Below are positions 7,891-17,046 of a stretch of 64,000 nucleotides of DNA, one piece after another. Every line of letters starts with the position of its first letter. Position 1 is the first letter of the stretch. Source of the stretch: Mesorhizobium sp. INR15 (GTDB taxonomy: Bacteria > Pseudomonadota > Alphaproteobacteria > Rhizobiales > Rhizobiaceae); contig NZ_CP045496.1 of assembly GCF_015500075.1 (NCBI RefSeq), positions 5,342,001-5,406,000 of the forward strand. Reading direction: 5' to 3'. A program made the position numbers and the translations under genes. The notes under the pieces were generated by a model that saw nothing but the letters and a program-made list of their open reading frames with translations, ran no database searches and was not told where the DNA came from.

Positions 7891-8019
7891 GATTGAGACA
7901 TAGGGATGGTACAAGAGTGAGGCCGCCGATTGGCTTTCCGTCCCCAATGTGGAACACGCCTCACCTTGCGAGGCGCGGCTGTTCATGCGAAGAGCCCGCA
8001 AACGAGCAGGAGAGACGCG
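7891..8019. promoter_or_regulatory. Divergent promoter region of purMN and the CDP-alcohol transferase operon
   Basis: These 129 bases separate the two divergent operons. No purine riboswitch-like structure is evident. A 15-base stretch at 7929-7943 recurs exactly at 40318-40332 upstream of ndk. A ribosome site (CAGGAGAG) lies just before purM. Confidence 0.5.
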
Positions 8020-9114
8020 ATGAGCAAGCGCGACCCAGGTCAGCCGGAAACAGACAAGCTCAAGAACGGGCTCACCTATGCCGAGGCTGGCGTCGACATC
8101 GATGCCGGCAATCTCATGGTCGAGAAGATCAAGCCATTGGTTCGCGCCACGCGCCGGCCCGGCGCTGATGGCGAGATCGGTGGGTTTGGCGGGCTGTTCG
8201 ATCTCAAGGCCGCCGGCTTCACCGATCCTGTGCTGGTTGCCGCCAATGACGGCGTCGGCACCAAGCTGAAGATCGCCATCGACGCCGGCAAGCACGACAC
8301 GATCGGCATCGACCTTGTCGCCATGTGCGTCAACGACATTGTCGTGCAAGGCGCCGAGCCGCTGTTCTTCCTCGACTATTTCGCCACCGGCAAGCTTGAT
8401 CCCGACCAGGGCGCCGCGATCGTCGGCGGCATCGCCGAGGGCTGCCGTCAGGCCGGCTGCGCGCTGATCGGCGGCGAGACCGCGGAAATGCCCGGCATGT
8501 ACCATGGCAACGACTATGATCTTGCCGGCTTTGCCGTGGGTGCCGCTGAACGTGGCCAGTTGTTGCCGACCGACGACATCGTCGAAGGTGACGTGCTGCT
8601 CGGCCTGGCCTCGTCTGGCCTGCATTCCAACGGCTTTTCGCTGGTCCGCCGCATCGTCGCGGCAAGCGGCCTGGCGTGGGGCGATCCGGCGCCCTTCAAT
8701 GACAGCGCTACACTGGCCGAGGCGCTGCTCGAGCCGACGCGCATCTATGTCAAATCGCTGCTCAAGGCGATCCGTGGCACGCATGGCATCAAGGCGCTGG
8801 CTCACATTACCGGCGGCGGCTTCCCCGAAAACATCCCGCGTGTCCTGCCCAAGGACTTTTCCGCGGAGCTCGATCTTGAAGCGATCGACGTTCCGCCGGT
8901 GTTCTCGTGGCTGGCCAAGACCGGCGGCGTGGCGCCGGAAGAGATGATGCGGACCTTCAATTGCGGCGTCGGCATGATCCTTGTCGTAGCCTCTGGCCAG
9001 GCGGCGCAGGTCGCGGCCGTGCTGCAGGAAGCCGGTGAGACGGTCACGCCGATCGGCCGTATCGTGCCACGCCGCGATACAGGCGTGATCTATCGGGGCT
9101 CGATCGGACTATGA
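8020..9114 (+). CDS. purM: Phosphoribosylformylglycinamidine cyclo-ligase (AIR synthetase)
   Basis: The 364-residue enzyme catalyses the ATP-dependent closure of FGAM to AIR, the fifth step of purine synthesis. Family motifs include LTYAEAGVDIDAGN near the N-terminus, VAANDGVGTKLKIA, VAMCVNDIVVQGAEPLFFLD, GCALIGGETAEMPGMY and HITGGGFPENIPRVLP. The start is ATG 8020 behind CAGGAGAG; it carries a short hydrophilic N-terminal extension (SKRDPGQPETDKLKN) common in rhizobia. It overlaps purN by four bases. Confidence 0.97.
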   Translation: MSKRDPGQPETDKLKNGLTYAEAGVDIDAGNLMVEKIKPLVRATRRPGADGEIGGFGGLFDLKAAGFTDPVLVAANDGVGTKLKIAIDAGKHDTIGIDLVAMCVNDIVVQGAEPLFFLDYFATGKLDPDQGAAIVGGIAEGCRQAGCALIGGETAEMPGMYHGNDYDLAGFAVGAAERGQLLPTDDIVEGDVLLGLASSGLHSNGFSLVRRIVAASGLAWGDPAPFNDSATLAEALLEPTRIYVKSLLKAIRGTHGIKALAHITGGGFPENIPRVLPKDFSAELDLEAIDVPPVFSWLAKTGGVAPEEMMRTFNCGVGMILVVASGQAAQVAAVLQEAGETVTPIGRIVPRRDTGVIYRGSIGL

Positions 9115-9821
9115 GCATACGCAAACGCACAGTGGTGCTGATTTCGGGGCGCGGGTCCAACATGACCGCGCTGATCGCCGCTGCCAGCGATCCGGGTTTT
9201 CCGGCCGAAATCGTCGGAGTCATTTCCGACAAGGCCGACGCAGCAGGACTTGGCATAGCAAGAGCGCGCGGCATCGCCACCCAGGTGATTTCGCGTGGCG
9301 ACCATGGCAGCAAGCAAGCGCATGACGCGGCAATCGACGCGGCTCTTGTCGCATTCAATGCCGAGATCGTGGCGCTGGCCGGCTATATGCGCATCCTGAC
9401 CAGCGGTTTTGTCGAGAAATGGCAAGGCCGCATGATCAATATCCACCCTGCCCTGCTGCCAGCCTTCAAAGGCCTCGACACGCATGCACGCGCACTTGCC
9501 GCCGGCATGCGCATTCATGGTTGTACGGTGCACTTCGTCACGCCGGAAATGGATGATGGTCCAATCATTGCCCAGGCCGCCGTGCCGGTAATGGTTGGTG
9601 ACAATGCCGATGCGCTGGCCGCACGCGTGCTGAAAGCCGAGCATCAGCTCTATCCGCTGGCGCTTGGGCTGGTTGCCGAAGGCAAGGCGCGCATGGAGCG
9701 CGGCCACACCGTGTTTACCCGTTTCGCCGATGATGCCGACAACGCGACCTCGATGATCATCACACCGAGCCCGCTGCGCGAGGAAGTCGACCTCGAGCAA
9801 TTGGCGCGCATCACACCTTGA
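9111..9821 (+). CDS. purN: Phosphoribosylglycinamide formyltransferase
   Basis: The 236-residue protein uses 10-formyltetrahydrofolate to formylate GAR in the third step of purine synthesis. It opens with VVLISGRGSNMTALI (phosphate-binding loop), has the catalytic Asn-His pair in INIHPALLPAFKG, the HxVTPEMDDGPII-type motif (VHFVTPEMDDGPII) with the catalytic Asp, and is about 20 residues longer than the E. coli enzyme at the C-terminus (HTVFTRFADDADN and onward). The ATGA overlap with purM indicates one operon. Confidence 0.97.
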   Translation: MSIRKRTVVLISGRGSNMTALIAAASDPGFPAEIVGVISDKADAAGLGIARARGIATQVISRGDHGSKQAHDAAIDAALVAFNAEIVALAGYMRILTSGFVEKWQGRMINIHPALLPAFKGLDTHARALAAGMRIHGCTVHFVTPEMDDGPIIAQAAVPVMVGDNADALAARVLKAEHQLYPLALGLVAEGKARMERGHTVFTRFADDADNATSMIITPSPLREEVDLEQLARITP

Positions 9822-9831
9822 AAAGGCTACC

Positions 9832-10335
9832 ATGAAGCAACTGCTTCTGCTGCGCCATGCCAAGTCGAGCTGGGATGATCCGGCACTTGCCGATTTCGAC
9901 CGGCCACTGGCGCCGCGTGGGATCAAGGCCGCGAAGCTGATGGGCCGCGAACTTGCCGCGCGGGATTGGCTGCCCGACTTGGCGCTGGTCTCGCCGGCAC
10001 TGCGCACCCGCGAGACCTGGCGGCTGGTTTCAGCAGAAGTCCCTGCCCCGGTTGAGTTCGCCGACGAGCTTTACGACGCCTCGTCTGACACGCTGCTGAA
10101 AGCGCTACAGCGGACACCGGGCTTTGTCGGCGTCCTGCTGCTGCTCGGACACAACCCAGGCATGGAAGGCCTGACCAAACAACTTGCAGGCCAAGGCTCG
10201 GACGCCAAGGCGATGCGCAAGGTTGAGGAAAAATTTCCGACCGCCGCCCTTGCCCGCTTTGTCCTTGACGGTGACTGGGCCGGGCTCTCATCCGCCCGGC
10301 TGACGCACTGCCTGTGGCCGAAGGACCTGGGCTGA
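9832..10335 (+). CDS. SixA-like histidine phosphatase
   Basis: This 167-residue protein has the RHG-type motif LLRHAKSSW with the phospho-acceptor H9, two arginines in RPLAPRG and LRTRET, and the second active-site His in LLGHNPGMEGL (H107). It belongs to the short SixA branch of the histidine phosphatase superfamily, which in E. coli acts on phosphohistidine of PTS proteins. It follows purN by 10 bases and is probably co-transcribed, without an obvious purine role. Confidence 0.88.
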   Translation: MKQLLLLRHAKSSWDDPALADFDRPLAPRGIKAAKLMGRELAARDWLPDLALVSPALRTRETWRLVSAEVPAPVEFADELYDASSDTLLKALQRTPGFVGVLLLLGHNPGMEGLTKQLAGQGSDAKAMRKVEEKFPTAALARFVLDGDWAGLSSARLTHCLWPKDLG

Positions 10336-10384
10336 CGGCCAGGCAACGGGCTTGACCCGCTGCTGGCGATCATCGGCTAGCTGA

Positions 10385-10636
10385 TCAATTGCCCCAGATA
10401 CCCTGGCCGGATTCGGGCCATGTCTGCTGTTGGGCTCCAGCCATGCCGGACGGGGTTTTCACCTGATCCATATTGCCGTTCTGATGCATGTCCGGATGAC
10501 GAATAGATGCTGTGAGGGTGTGATCGACAGCGGCAACCGGCTGATTGGCACCATCCGCGCCATAGTGATCGCTGCCGGCAAAAACGCTGCCGGTTGTGGC
10601 GAGAATGGCCGCCGCCAGAAATACAGTCCTGATCAT
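10385..10636 (-). CDS. DUF680-type secreted small protein, copy 1
   Basis: The 83-residue product has an N-terminal signal peptide (VFLAAAILATTGSVFAG, probable cleavage after AFA/VFA-G) followed by GSDHYGADGANQPVAAVDH and a C-terminal signature ESGQGIWGN. It is the most divergent of three tandem copies, with an extra Met/Gln/His-rich insert (PDMHQNGNMDQ) and Asn for the final Arg. DUF680 proteins are known mainly from Mesorhizobium and have no assigned function; export to the periplasm or outside is inferred. Confidence 0.75.
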   Translation of the reverse strand: MIRTVFLAAAILATTGSVFAGSDHYGADGANQPVAAVDHTLTASIRHPDMHQNGNMDQVKTPSGMAGAQQQTWPESGQGIWGN

Positions 10637-10777
10637 TTGTTTCTTCCTGTTTGGTCTGTTGCGCGGCGTCTTGGGAGGATCGCGCCGCTCACTGAGAAGA
10701 CTGCCGATGGCCAGGTTTTATTCCCGACAGGAAGGTTTTGGTGCCGCATGCCTGAGCGCCGCGGGTTTCTCCAAGCG

Positions 10778-10813
10778 CAAAAAACAAGAGCGGCGGGCCA
10801 AGCCCACCGCTCT
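10778..10813 (-). terminator. Rho-independent terminator of the DUF680 copy 2 gene
   Basis: On the minus strand AGAGCGGTGGGC-TTG-GCCCGCCGCTCT forms a 12-pair stem with one T-G wobble and a three-base loop, followed by TGTTTTTT. It lies 31 bases beyond the stop of the gene ending at 10844 and separates copy 2 from copy 1. Confidence 0.82.
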
Positions 10814-10843
10814 TTGTAGTCTTGTAGCCAAATGCTGGGGAGA

Positions 10844-11053
10844 TTAACGGCCCCAGATGCCCTGGCCGGATTCAGTCGTCACCTTGCCACCGTTCTGCGT
10901 GGCCGCGTCCGACTTCTGGATCGAAGCGGTATACGAGTGGTCGATATTGGCAACCGGCTGGTTGGCGTTGTTCGAGCCAAAGTTGTCACTGCCGGCAAAA
11001 GCGGTGCCCGTGGCGACAAGGATGGCGGCGGCGGTAAGAGCGATCTTGGTCAT
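10844..11053 (-). CDS. DUF680-type secreted small protein, copy 2
   Basis: This 69-residue protein starts MTKIALTAAAILVATGTAFAG, a near-identical signal peptide to copy 3, then GSDNFGSNNANQPVANIDHS, TASIQKSD and ESGQGIWGR. The mature part is only about 49 residues, rich in Asn, Ser and Gly with no cysteine. A strong terminator follows it. The neighbouring copies and shared ends point to tandem duplication. Confidence 0.82.
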   Translation of the reverse strand: MTKIALTAAAILVATGTAFAGSDNFGSNNANQPVANIDHSYTASIQKSDAATQNGGKVTTESGQGIWGR

Positions 11054-11101
11054 TTTGGTTACTCCTGATTTGAAATTGAGATTTTGAGGCGGGAACCGCG
11101 A

Positions 11102-11329
11102 TTAGCGGCCCCAGATGCCCTGGCCGGATTCAATCGTCACCTTGGAGTTGGCGCCGTCCTGCTGCACAACATCCGACTTCCTGATCGAGCCTGTGAACGA
11201 GTGGTCGACACTGGCAACCGGGGCAGCCGGCTGATTGACGTTGTTCGAGCCGTAGTGGTCGCTACCGTTGGCAAAAGCGCTGCCCGTGGCAACGAGGATG
11301 GCGGCGGCGGTAAGAGCGATCTTGGTCAT
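11102..11329 (-). CDS. DUF680-type secreted small protein, copy 3
   Basis: The 75-residue product begins at ATG 11329 (MTKIALTAAAILVATGSAFA). Its mature part reads NGSDHYGSNNVNQPAAPVAS, then VDHSFTGSIRKSDVVQQ and the terminal ESGQGIWGR. It is closest to copy 2, with an identical first 16 residues. The 48-base gap to copy 2 holds no clear terminator, so copies 3 and 2 may share a transcript. No enzyme motif is visible. Confidence 0.82.
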   Translation of the reverse strand: MTKIALTAAAILVATGSAFANGSDHYGSNNVNQPAAPVASVDHSFTGSIRKSDVVQQDGANSKVTIESGQGIWGR

Positions 11330-11895
11330 TTTATGTACTCCAGTATTTCCTTGTTCTGTCCGTCTAGTGGCGTGCCCTTGGGAGGAATTTCGCGTCGCTC
11401 GGACCACCCCGAAATGGGTCTGTACGGCTTCGGTTTCCAATCACGAAGATGTTCCACCCGCGTGTGATTCCGGGCCTTGAAATCCCTCACATGGCTGCGG
11501 CGGGAAAAATTTTTATGAATTTTATCAATGCGTTAGACAACATCGGTCCTGTCGGCTTCCCGGCATTTCCTAAGCCGGCGTTCACCCACGCGAGACGGTC
11601 CGTCAACAGAAAACGAACCGATCGGTTCGATTCAGCGAAAGCAGCGGCTTTCACGACGCTCGTCACAGCATTGAGAAGGACAATCTTGCGATCCCAAATC
11701 CACCAGAAAGACCAAGCCGGCTCTATTTTACAGCTGCCAGGCAGGCCAGTCCTAAGGCTGCGATTGCAATCCCGACGGGCAATGGCCCGCCTATTTGCGT
11801 TGCGGCCGGATCGATACTATCGATTGCGTACGACCATCAATTGGGAGCAACCTGGTAGCGCCAGGTGGCCCGCGTCTCGGAACGGCGATGGAAAA
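11330..11895. other. 566-base intergenic region with a perfect palindrome
   Basis: No coding pattern is convincing here. An open frame runs through it into the response regulator but lacks recognisable protein sequence. It holds an AT-rich stretch at about 11505-11545 and a 16-base palindrome at 11614-11629, and must contain the promoters of both the DUF680 genes and the two-component operon. Confidence 0.5.
11614..11629. promoter_or_regulatory. Perfect 16-base palindrome CGAACCGATCGGTTCG
   Basis: The sequence is its own reverse complement over all 16 bases and stands alone in the long intergenic region, 267 bases before the response-regulator start. The form suits a dimeric regulator, but no candidate regulator is evident nearby except the response regulator itself. 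Confidence 0.45.
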
Positions 11896-12564
11896 ATGCG
11901 GCTGCTGCTTGTCGAAGACAATCGAGAACTGGCCGATTGGCTGAGCAAGACCCTGCGTCAGGCAAACTATGTCGTCGACATCGTCCATGATGGAGAGGAT
12001 GTCGAACATGCGCTGGCCGCCGGCGACCATGCGCTGGTCATTCTCGATCTTGCCCTGCCGCGCATGAGTGGCCTTGAGGTGCTGCGCATGCTGCGAGCGC
12101 GCGGCAACCGCGTGCCGGTGATCGTGCTGACCGCCAATGCCAGCCTCGATGGCCGGGTCAAAGGTCTCAATGAAGGCGCCGACGACTACCTGGCAAAGCC
12201 TTTCCAGATCGAGGAGCTGGAGGCGCGCATCCGCGTGCAGTTGCGCCGCGCCAACGACCGCACCGCGCCGGTGATTGCTTGCGGCGACCTCGTCTTTGAT
12301 ACCAACACACGGCTGTTCGCGCTGGCCGGCGAGGCTCTGACACTGACGCCACGCGAACGCGCGGTGCTGGAGCAATTGGTGGTCAAGGCTGGGCGCACCG
12401 TCAGTAAGGCGGCGCTGTCGGCGGCGATCTACGACTTCGATACCGACGCCGACCCCAGCGCCATCGAGATCTATGTTCACCGCGTGCGCAAGAAACTTGA
12501 AGGGTCACGCGTCCACATCGCTACGTTGCGCGGCCTCGGCTATCTGCTCCGCCATGAGGATTGA
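11896..12564 (+). CDS. OmpR/TctD-type response regulator
   Basis: This 222-residue protein has a receiver domain (residues 1-115) with acidic pocket ED, phospho-acceptor D51 in VILDLALPRMSG, Thr79 in VLTA and K101 in LAKPF, followed by a winged-helix OmpR-type DNA-binding domain (TLTPRERAVLEQLV through EIYVHRVRKKLEG and TLRGLGYLL). It overlaps the histidine kinase gene by 11 bases. The pair stands next to a NitT/TauT-type importer on the opposite strand; TctD/TctE-type pairs control organic-anion uptake in other bacteria, so control of that importer is plausible but unproven. Confidence 0.93.
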   Translation: MRLLLVEDNRELADWLSKTLRQANYVVDIVHDGEDVEHALAAGDHALVILDLALPRMSGLEVLRMLRARGNRVPVIVLTANASLDGRVKGLNEGADDYLAKPFQIEELEARIRVQLRRANDRTAPVIACGDLVFDTNTRLFALAGEALTLTPRERAVLEQLVVKAGRTVSKAALSAAIYDFDTDADPSAIEIYVHRVRKKLEGSRVHIATLRGLGYLLRHED

Positions 12565-13912
12565 TAGCCTCCGCCTCCAGTTGCTCGCCTGGGTGGTGCT
12601 GCCGCTGGCCGGGCTCGCCGCGATCAACTTGTGGACCAGTCATGGCAGCGCGCAGGCAACCGCCGATCTGGTCACCGATCGCATGCTGCTGGGTTCGGCT
12701 CGGACCATTGCCGAGCAGGTGGCCATGGTCGACGGCGTGCTCGACGCAACCGTGCCTCCGGCGGCGCTCGAGATGTTCGACACAGGTGACCGTGACAGCG
12801 TCTATTATCATGTCAAGACAGCCGGCGGGCGTCTGCTGACCGGCTATCCTGACCTGCCGGAAGCGTCCAGGCCCTCCAGCACCGAGGCCGCCTATCGTGA
12901 CCATTGGCTGCGGCTCCTCACGCTAAGCCACGCCGTGGTTGGCGCCGGCAACGAGTCGCCGATCATCGTCACGGTTGGCGTCACGCTTGCCGGACACGAC
13001 GCCATGGTGCGGCGCCTGTGGTTTGGCGCCTTTGCCCAGCAACTGGCGCTGGTGGTTATTGCCGGCTTGTTCGTGCTGCTTGGCCTGAGCCGCGGCCTGG
13101 CGCCTTTGATCAGGCTGCGCGACGCTGTGCGCTCTCCAGGCCGCAACGATCTCGATCCGGTCGAAGTGGCTGGCGCGCAAAGCGAAATCCGCCCGCTGAT
13201 CGACGCACTCAACGCTTATATGGAACGTGTTCGCGCGCAGATGGCGGCACAGCGCCGTTTCATCGCCAATGCCGCGCATCAGTTGCGGACGCCGCTGGCG
13301 CTGCTGTCGACGCAGGCCAGCTACGCGCTGCGCGAAAGTGTCCCCGATGCCCGCCAGGAAGCGTTGGTGGCGCTGCAGGCGAGTTCAGGCCGGCTGGCGC
13401 GGCTGGCCGAACAGTTGCTCACCCTGTCGCGCGCCGAGCCGGGCAGCCGGCGGCCGCGCGCCGACCGCATCGATCTGACCGAAGCCGCCCGCCATGTTCT
13501 GGAAACGCAAGCGCCGACGGCAGTCAGCCGCGACATCGATCTCGGGCTCGAGGAAACCGGGCCGGTATCGGTCATTGGCGACGGCACCATGCTGCGCGAG
13601 ATGATCGTCAATCTGGTCGACAATGCACTCCGCTACACACCGGCCGGAGGCTCGGTCACCGTCAAGCTCGCCGCCAGCGACGGAAACGCCGTACTGACAG
13701 TCACCGACGACGGACCAGGCATACCCGAGGAGGAGCGCGATCATGTCTTCGAGCGCTTCTACCGGATTGCTGACACGACCGAGGAAGGCAGCGGGCTTGG
13801 TCTCGCCATTGTGCGCGAGGTGGCCGAGAACGCCGGCGGCCGCGTCACCCTGGAGAATGGCGCGGCCGCGGGTCTGGTGGTCGAGGTAAGGCTGCCTCTG
13901 GCTGACCGCTAG
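12554..13912 (+). CDS. TctE-like sensor histidine kinase
   Basis: The 452-residue membrane kinase has a first helix at about residues 8-26, a periplasmic sensor domain (residues 30-155, resembling the 2CSK_N type), a second helix at 160-178, and a cytoplasmic kinase core. The phospho-acceptor is H242 in FIANAAHQLRTPLALL. The ATPase has N (MIVNLVDNALRYTP), G1 (VTDDGPGIPEEE), F (HVFERFYRI) and G2 (GSGLGLAIV) boxes, all intact. It ends one base before the convergent permease gene. Confidence 0.93.
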   Translation: MRIDSLRLQLLAWVVLPLAGLAAINLWTSHGSAQATADLVTDRMLLGSARTIAEQVAMVDGVLDATVPPAALEMFDTGDRDSVYYHVKTAGGRLLTGYPDLPEASRPSSTEAAYRDHWLRLLTLSHAVVGAGNESPIIVTVGVTLAGHDAMVRRLWFGAFAQQLALVVIAGLFVLLGLSRGLAPLIRLRDAVRSPGRNDLDPVEVAGAQSEIRPLIDALNAYMERVRAQMAAQRRFIANAAHQLRTPLALLSTQASYALRESVPDARQEALVALQASSGRLARLAEQLLTLSRAEPGSRRPRADRIDLTEAARHVLETQAPTAVSRDIDLGLEETGPVSVIGDGTMLREMIVNLVDNALRYTPAGGSVTVKLAASDGNAVLTVTDDGPGIPEEERDHVFERFYRIADTTEEGSGLGLAIVREVAENAGGRVTLENGAAAGLVVEVRLPLADR

Positions 13913-13913
13913 C

Positions 13914-14792
13914 TCACTGTGTCTCGTGAAGCGGTTGTGGACGCCATTTTGCCAGGCGGTTCTCGACCATCGTCATCAGATATTCGGCGCCGAGGGCCAC
14001 CACCATGACGATGACGATCGCCGCATACATGCCGGCAGCGTCGAAGGATCCCTTGGCGATGTTGATCAGCAGGCCGATGCCATAGCGCGAGCCGACAAAT
14101 TCACCGACGATCGCACCGATGATGGCAAAGCCGAAGCTGACATGCAGGCTGGCGAAGATCCAGCTCATCGCCGACGGAACGATCACCGAGCGGGTCAGTT
14201 GCCAGTCGGACGCGCCGAGGATGCGGGCGTTGGCGATCATTGCCCTGTCGGCTTCCCGCACGCCCTGGAACGCGTTGTGGAAGACGACGAAGAAAACCAT
14301 GACGAAGGCAAGCGCCACTTTCGAAGCCAGGCCAAGGCCGAGGATCATGATGAAGATCGGCGCCAGAACCACGCGAGGAATGGAGTTGATCACCTTGATG
14401 TAGATTGAAAAGATGTCGGCGGCCATCCGGTTGCGGCCGAGCGCGACACCTATGATGATGCCGGCGATAGAGCCCGTGACAAAGCCAATCGTGGCTTCTT
14501 CCATGGTCACATAGAGATGGTACCAGAGTGGTCCTTCCGACGTTCCCTCTGTCGTCCACTCGTATAGCCGTGCCGCGATCGTGCTTGGCATTGCGTAGAA
14601 GAACGGATCTATCCAGGCAAGGCGCCCGGCGACTTCCCACAAGACCAGGAAGACGACGAGAATGGCTACTCGCCAGAAAATCACCGTACGACGGCGATTT
14701 GTTGCCGCCTTCGCGGCGGCGGCTTCGATCTCGGCGTCCGAAGTGCCGGGCCTGAAGGCACCGGCGCGGATGTCGATGGTGGCATCGGTCAT
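13914..14792 (-). CDS. ABC transporter permease, NitT/TauT type
   Basis: This 292-residue inner-membrane protein has about six helices after a hydrophilic N-terminus. The binding-protein-dependent permease loop that contacts the ATPase is seen as GVREADRAMIANARILGASDWQLT, with the conserved EAA-type core (ANARILGAS). It is the last gene of a substrate-binding protein/ATPase/permease operon, 12 bases after the ATPase. Transporters of this class import nitrate, sulfonates, taurine or pyrimidine precursors; the ligand here is unknown. Confidence 0.9.
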   Translation of the reverse strand: MTDATIDIRAGAFRPGTSDAEIEAAAAKAATNRRRTVIFWRVAILVVFLVLWEVAGRLAWIDPFFYAMPSTIAARLYEWTTEGTSEGPLWYHLYVTMEEATIGFVTGSIAGIIIGVALGRNRMAADIFSIYIKVINSIPRVVLAPIFIMILGLGLASKVALAFVMVFFVVFHNAFQGVREADRAMIANARILGASDWQLTRSVIVPSAMSWIFASLHVSFGFAIIGAIVGEFVGSRYGIGLLINIAKGSFDAAGMYAAIVIVMVVALGAEYLMTMVENRLAKWRPQPLHETQ

Positions 14793-14804
14793 GGCATTCC
14801 TCCC

Positions 14805-15629
<825 letters not shown>

Positions 15630-15723
15630 GGTGGAACTCCGGTTTCCAGCGAACGCCAACCGTCGGCTGGGGTATCGGGTTGTCCCGATGCTCCAGGGCC
15701 GCAGGTCATGAAATACGTGGCGG

Positions 15724-15756
15724 ATGCCGGTGCGATGCCTCGCATCGCACCGGCAT
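15724..15756. promoter_or_regulatory. Strong intercistronic hairpin between binding-protein and ATPase genes
   Basis: ATGCCGGTGCGATG-CCTCG-CATCGCACCGGCAT is a perfect 14-pair stem with a five-base loop, starting seven bases after the stop of the binding-protein gene. No T-run follows on the minus strand, so it is better read as an mRNA-stabilising or partial-attenuation hairpin that keeps the binding protein in excess, not a full terminator. Confidence 0.7.
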
Positions 15757-15762
15757 GATCAG

Positions 15763-16776
15763 CTACTTGGCGTTTTTGACGAATTCCGAGGTGTAGGTCT
15801 TGGCGAGATCGATCTGTTTGCCCTGCAGTTCCTTCTTGAAAGCCGAAAGAACCGTCAGCACCGTCTCCGGGCCGCCTTGAGGCATGATGCCGTCGGCGGT
15901 GAACATCGCCTTGCCGTCGTCGAGAGCCTTGATATAGCCCTCCTTGTCGCCAACGTAGTAGTCCTTCGGCATCTTGTCGGCGATTTCCGCACCACTGTGG
16001 GTGTTGATGAATTTCTGCGTCTTGACGAAGGCATTCGCCAGCTTCTGGACGGTATCCTTGTGGGCCTCGACCCAGTCCGTCTGCATATAGAGGGACGCGG
16101 CCGGGTATGTGCCGCCGAGCGCGGCCTTGGTGCCTTCCATCGTGCGCATATCGACAAGAATGGCGGCTTCGCCCGTCTTGAGCAGCCGCGTGATCGTGGG
16201 TTCCGTGGTCATGCCCGCCTGGATCTTGTCCTGCTGCATCGCGGCGATGAACGTATTGCCGGCGCCGACGGGGATGGAGGTGAATTCACCGAGCTTCAGG
16301 CCATTCTTGACGGCGAGATATTCCGTCAGGAAGTTTGTGGAGGAGCCGAGGCCGGTGACGCCAAGATTCATACCCTTGAAATCAGCGGGCGATTTGATTT
16401 CGGGATGTTTGGTCGAGACGAGTTCAACCTCCCCCGGGGCCTGGCTGAACTGAACGATTGACTCGACGAATTTGCCCTTGGCCTGCAGATCAATGCAATG
16501 ATCATAGAAGCCGACAACGCCCTGGACGGCCCCGGCCAGCATTTCGTTTTCAGCGTCGACGCCAGCGGGCTCATTCAGCAACTCAACGTCGAGGCCTTCA
16601 TCCTTGAAGTAGCCGAGCGCTTCGGTCAGCTTGGCCGGCAGATAGATCTGTTTTTCGTAACCGCCCACCATGATCGAGACCTTTTCGTCAGCGCGCGCTG
16701 ATGGCGCGGACAAGGCCATGGTGGCGACGAGAGCGGTTGTGGCGGCTGAATCAAGCAGTATTCGCGCGAGCGACAT
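15763..16776 (-). CDS. ABC transporter substrate-binding protein, NitT/TauT (NMT1-like)
   Basis: The 337-residue precursor starts at ATG 16776 behind AAGGGAAGAGG and has a signal peptide (ILLDSAATTALVATMALSAPSARA). The mature protein shows the NMT1/SsuA-like fold: IYLPAKLTEALGYFKDEGLDVELL, AGAVQGVVGFYDHCIDLQAKGK, MNLGVTGLGSSTNFL and AAMQQDKIQAGMTTEP. It captures the ligand in the periplasm for the importer downstream. The ligand is unknown; sulfonates, nitrate and thiamine precursors fit the family. Confidence 0.9.
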   Translation of the reverse strand: MSLARILLDSAATTALVATMALSAPSARADEKVSIMVGGYEKQIYLPAKLTEALGYFKDEGLDVELLNEPAGVDAENEMLAGAVQGVVGFYDHCIDLQAKGKFVESIVQFSQAPGEVELVSTKHPEIKSPADFKGMNLGVTGLGSSTNFLTEYLAVKNGLKLGEFTSIPVGAGNTFIAAMQQDKIQAGMTTEPTITRLLKTGEAAILVDMRTMEGTKAALGGTYPAASLYMQTDWVEAHKDTVQKLANAFVKTQKFINTHSGAEIADKMPKDYYVGDKEGYIKALDDGKAMFTADGIMPQGGPETVLTVLSAFKKELQGKQIDLAKTYTSEFVKNAK

Positions 16777-17046
16777 GGCCTCTTCCCTTTGTTCGTTTCC
16801 CGCGACCCTCTCTTCTCCCATCGCTTTTGCGACAATACGGGGACGCGCGACAATGGTTATGGCATCAACCTTTCATCCACCTTTCAGGCAAAAGCCAGGC
16901 ATCGCGGCAAACCTTACGGATCGGTAAGCTGGCCGTGATGCGTGTGTAAATTTGGCACCGCATGATATTAGACTGGGAACCGGGTCGTCAGGAAATTGCC
17001 GTACGTCCATCATTGACGCGACCAGGACGGACGAGAGACGGAACGC
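16777..17046. promoter_or_regulatory. Divergent promoter region of ABC importer and RND efflux genes
   Basis: This 270-base region has no open frame of note. It contains an inverted repeat CTTAC-GGATCG-GTAAG at 16913-16928, a possible operator. Neither divergent operon has its own one-component regulator nearby. Confidence 0.45.

Noticed and set aside
7891..8019. Purine riboswitch upstream of purM
   Set aside because: No three-way-junction core or terminator-antiterminator pair can be drawn from the sequence.
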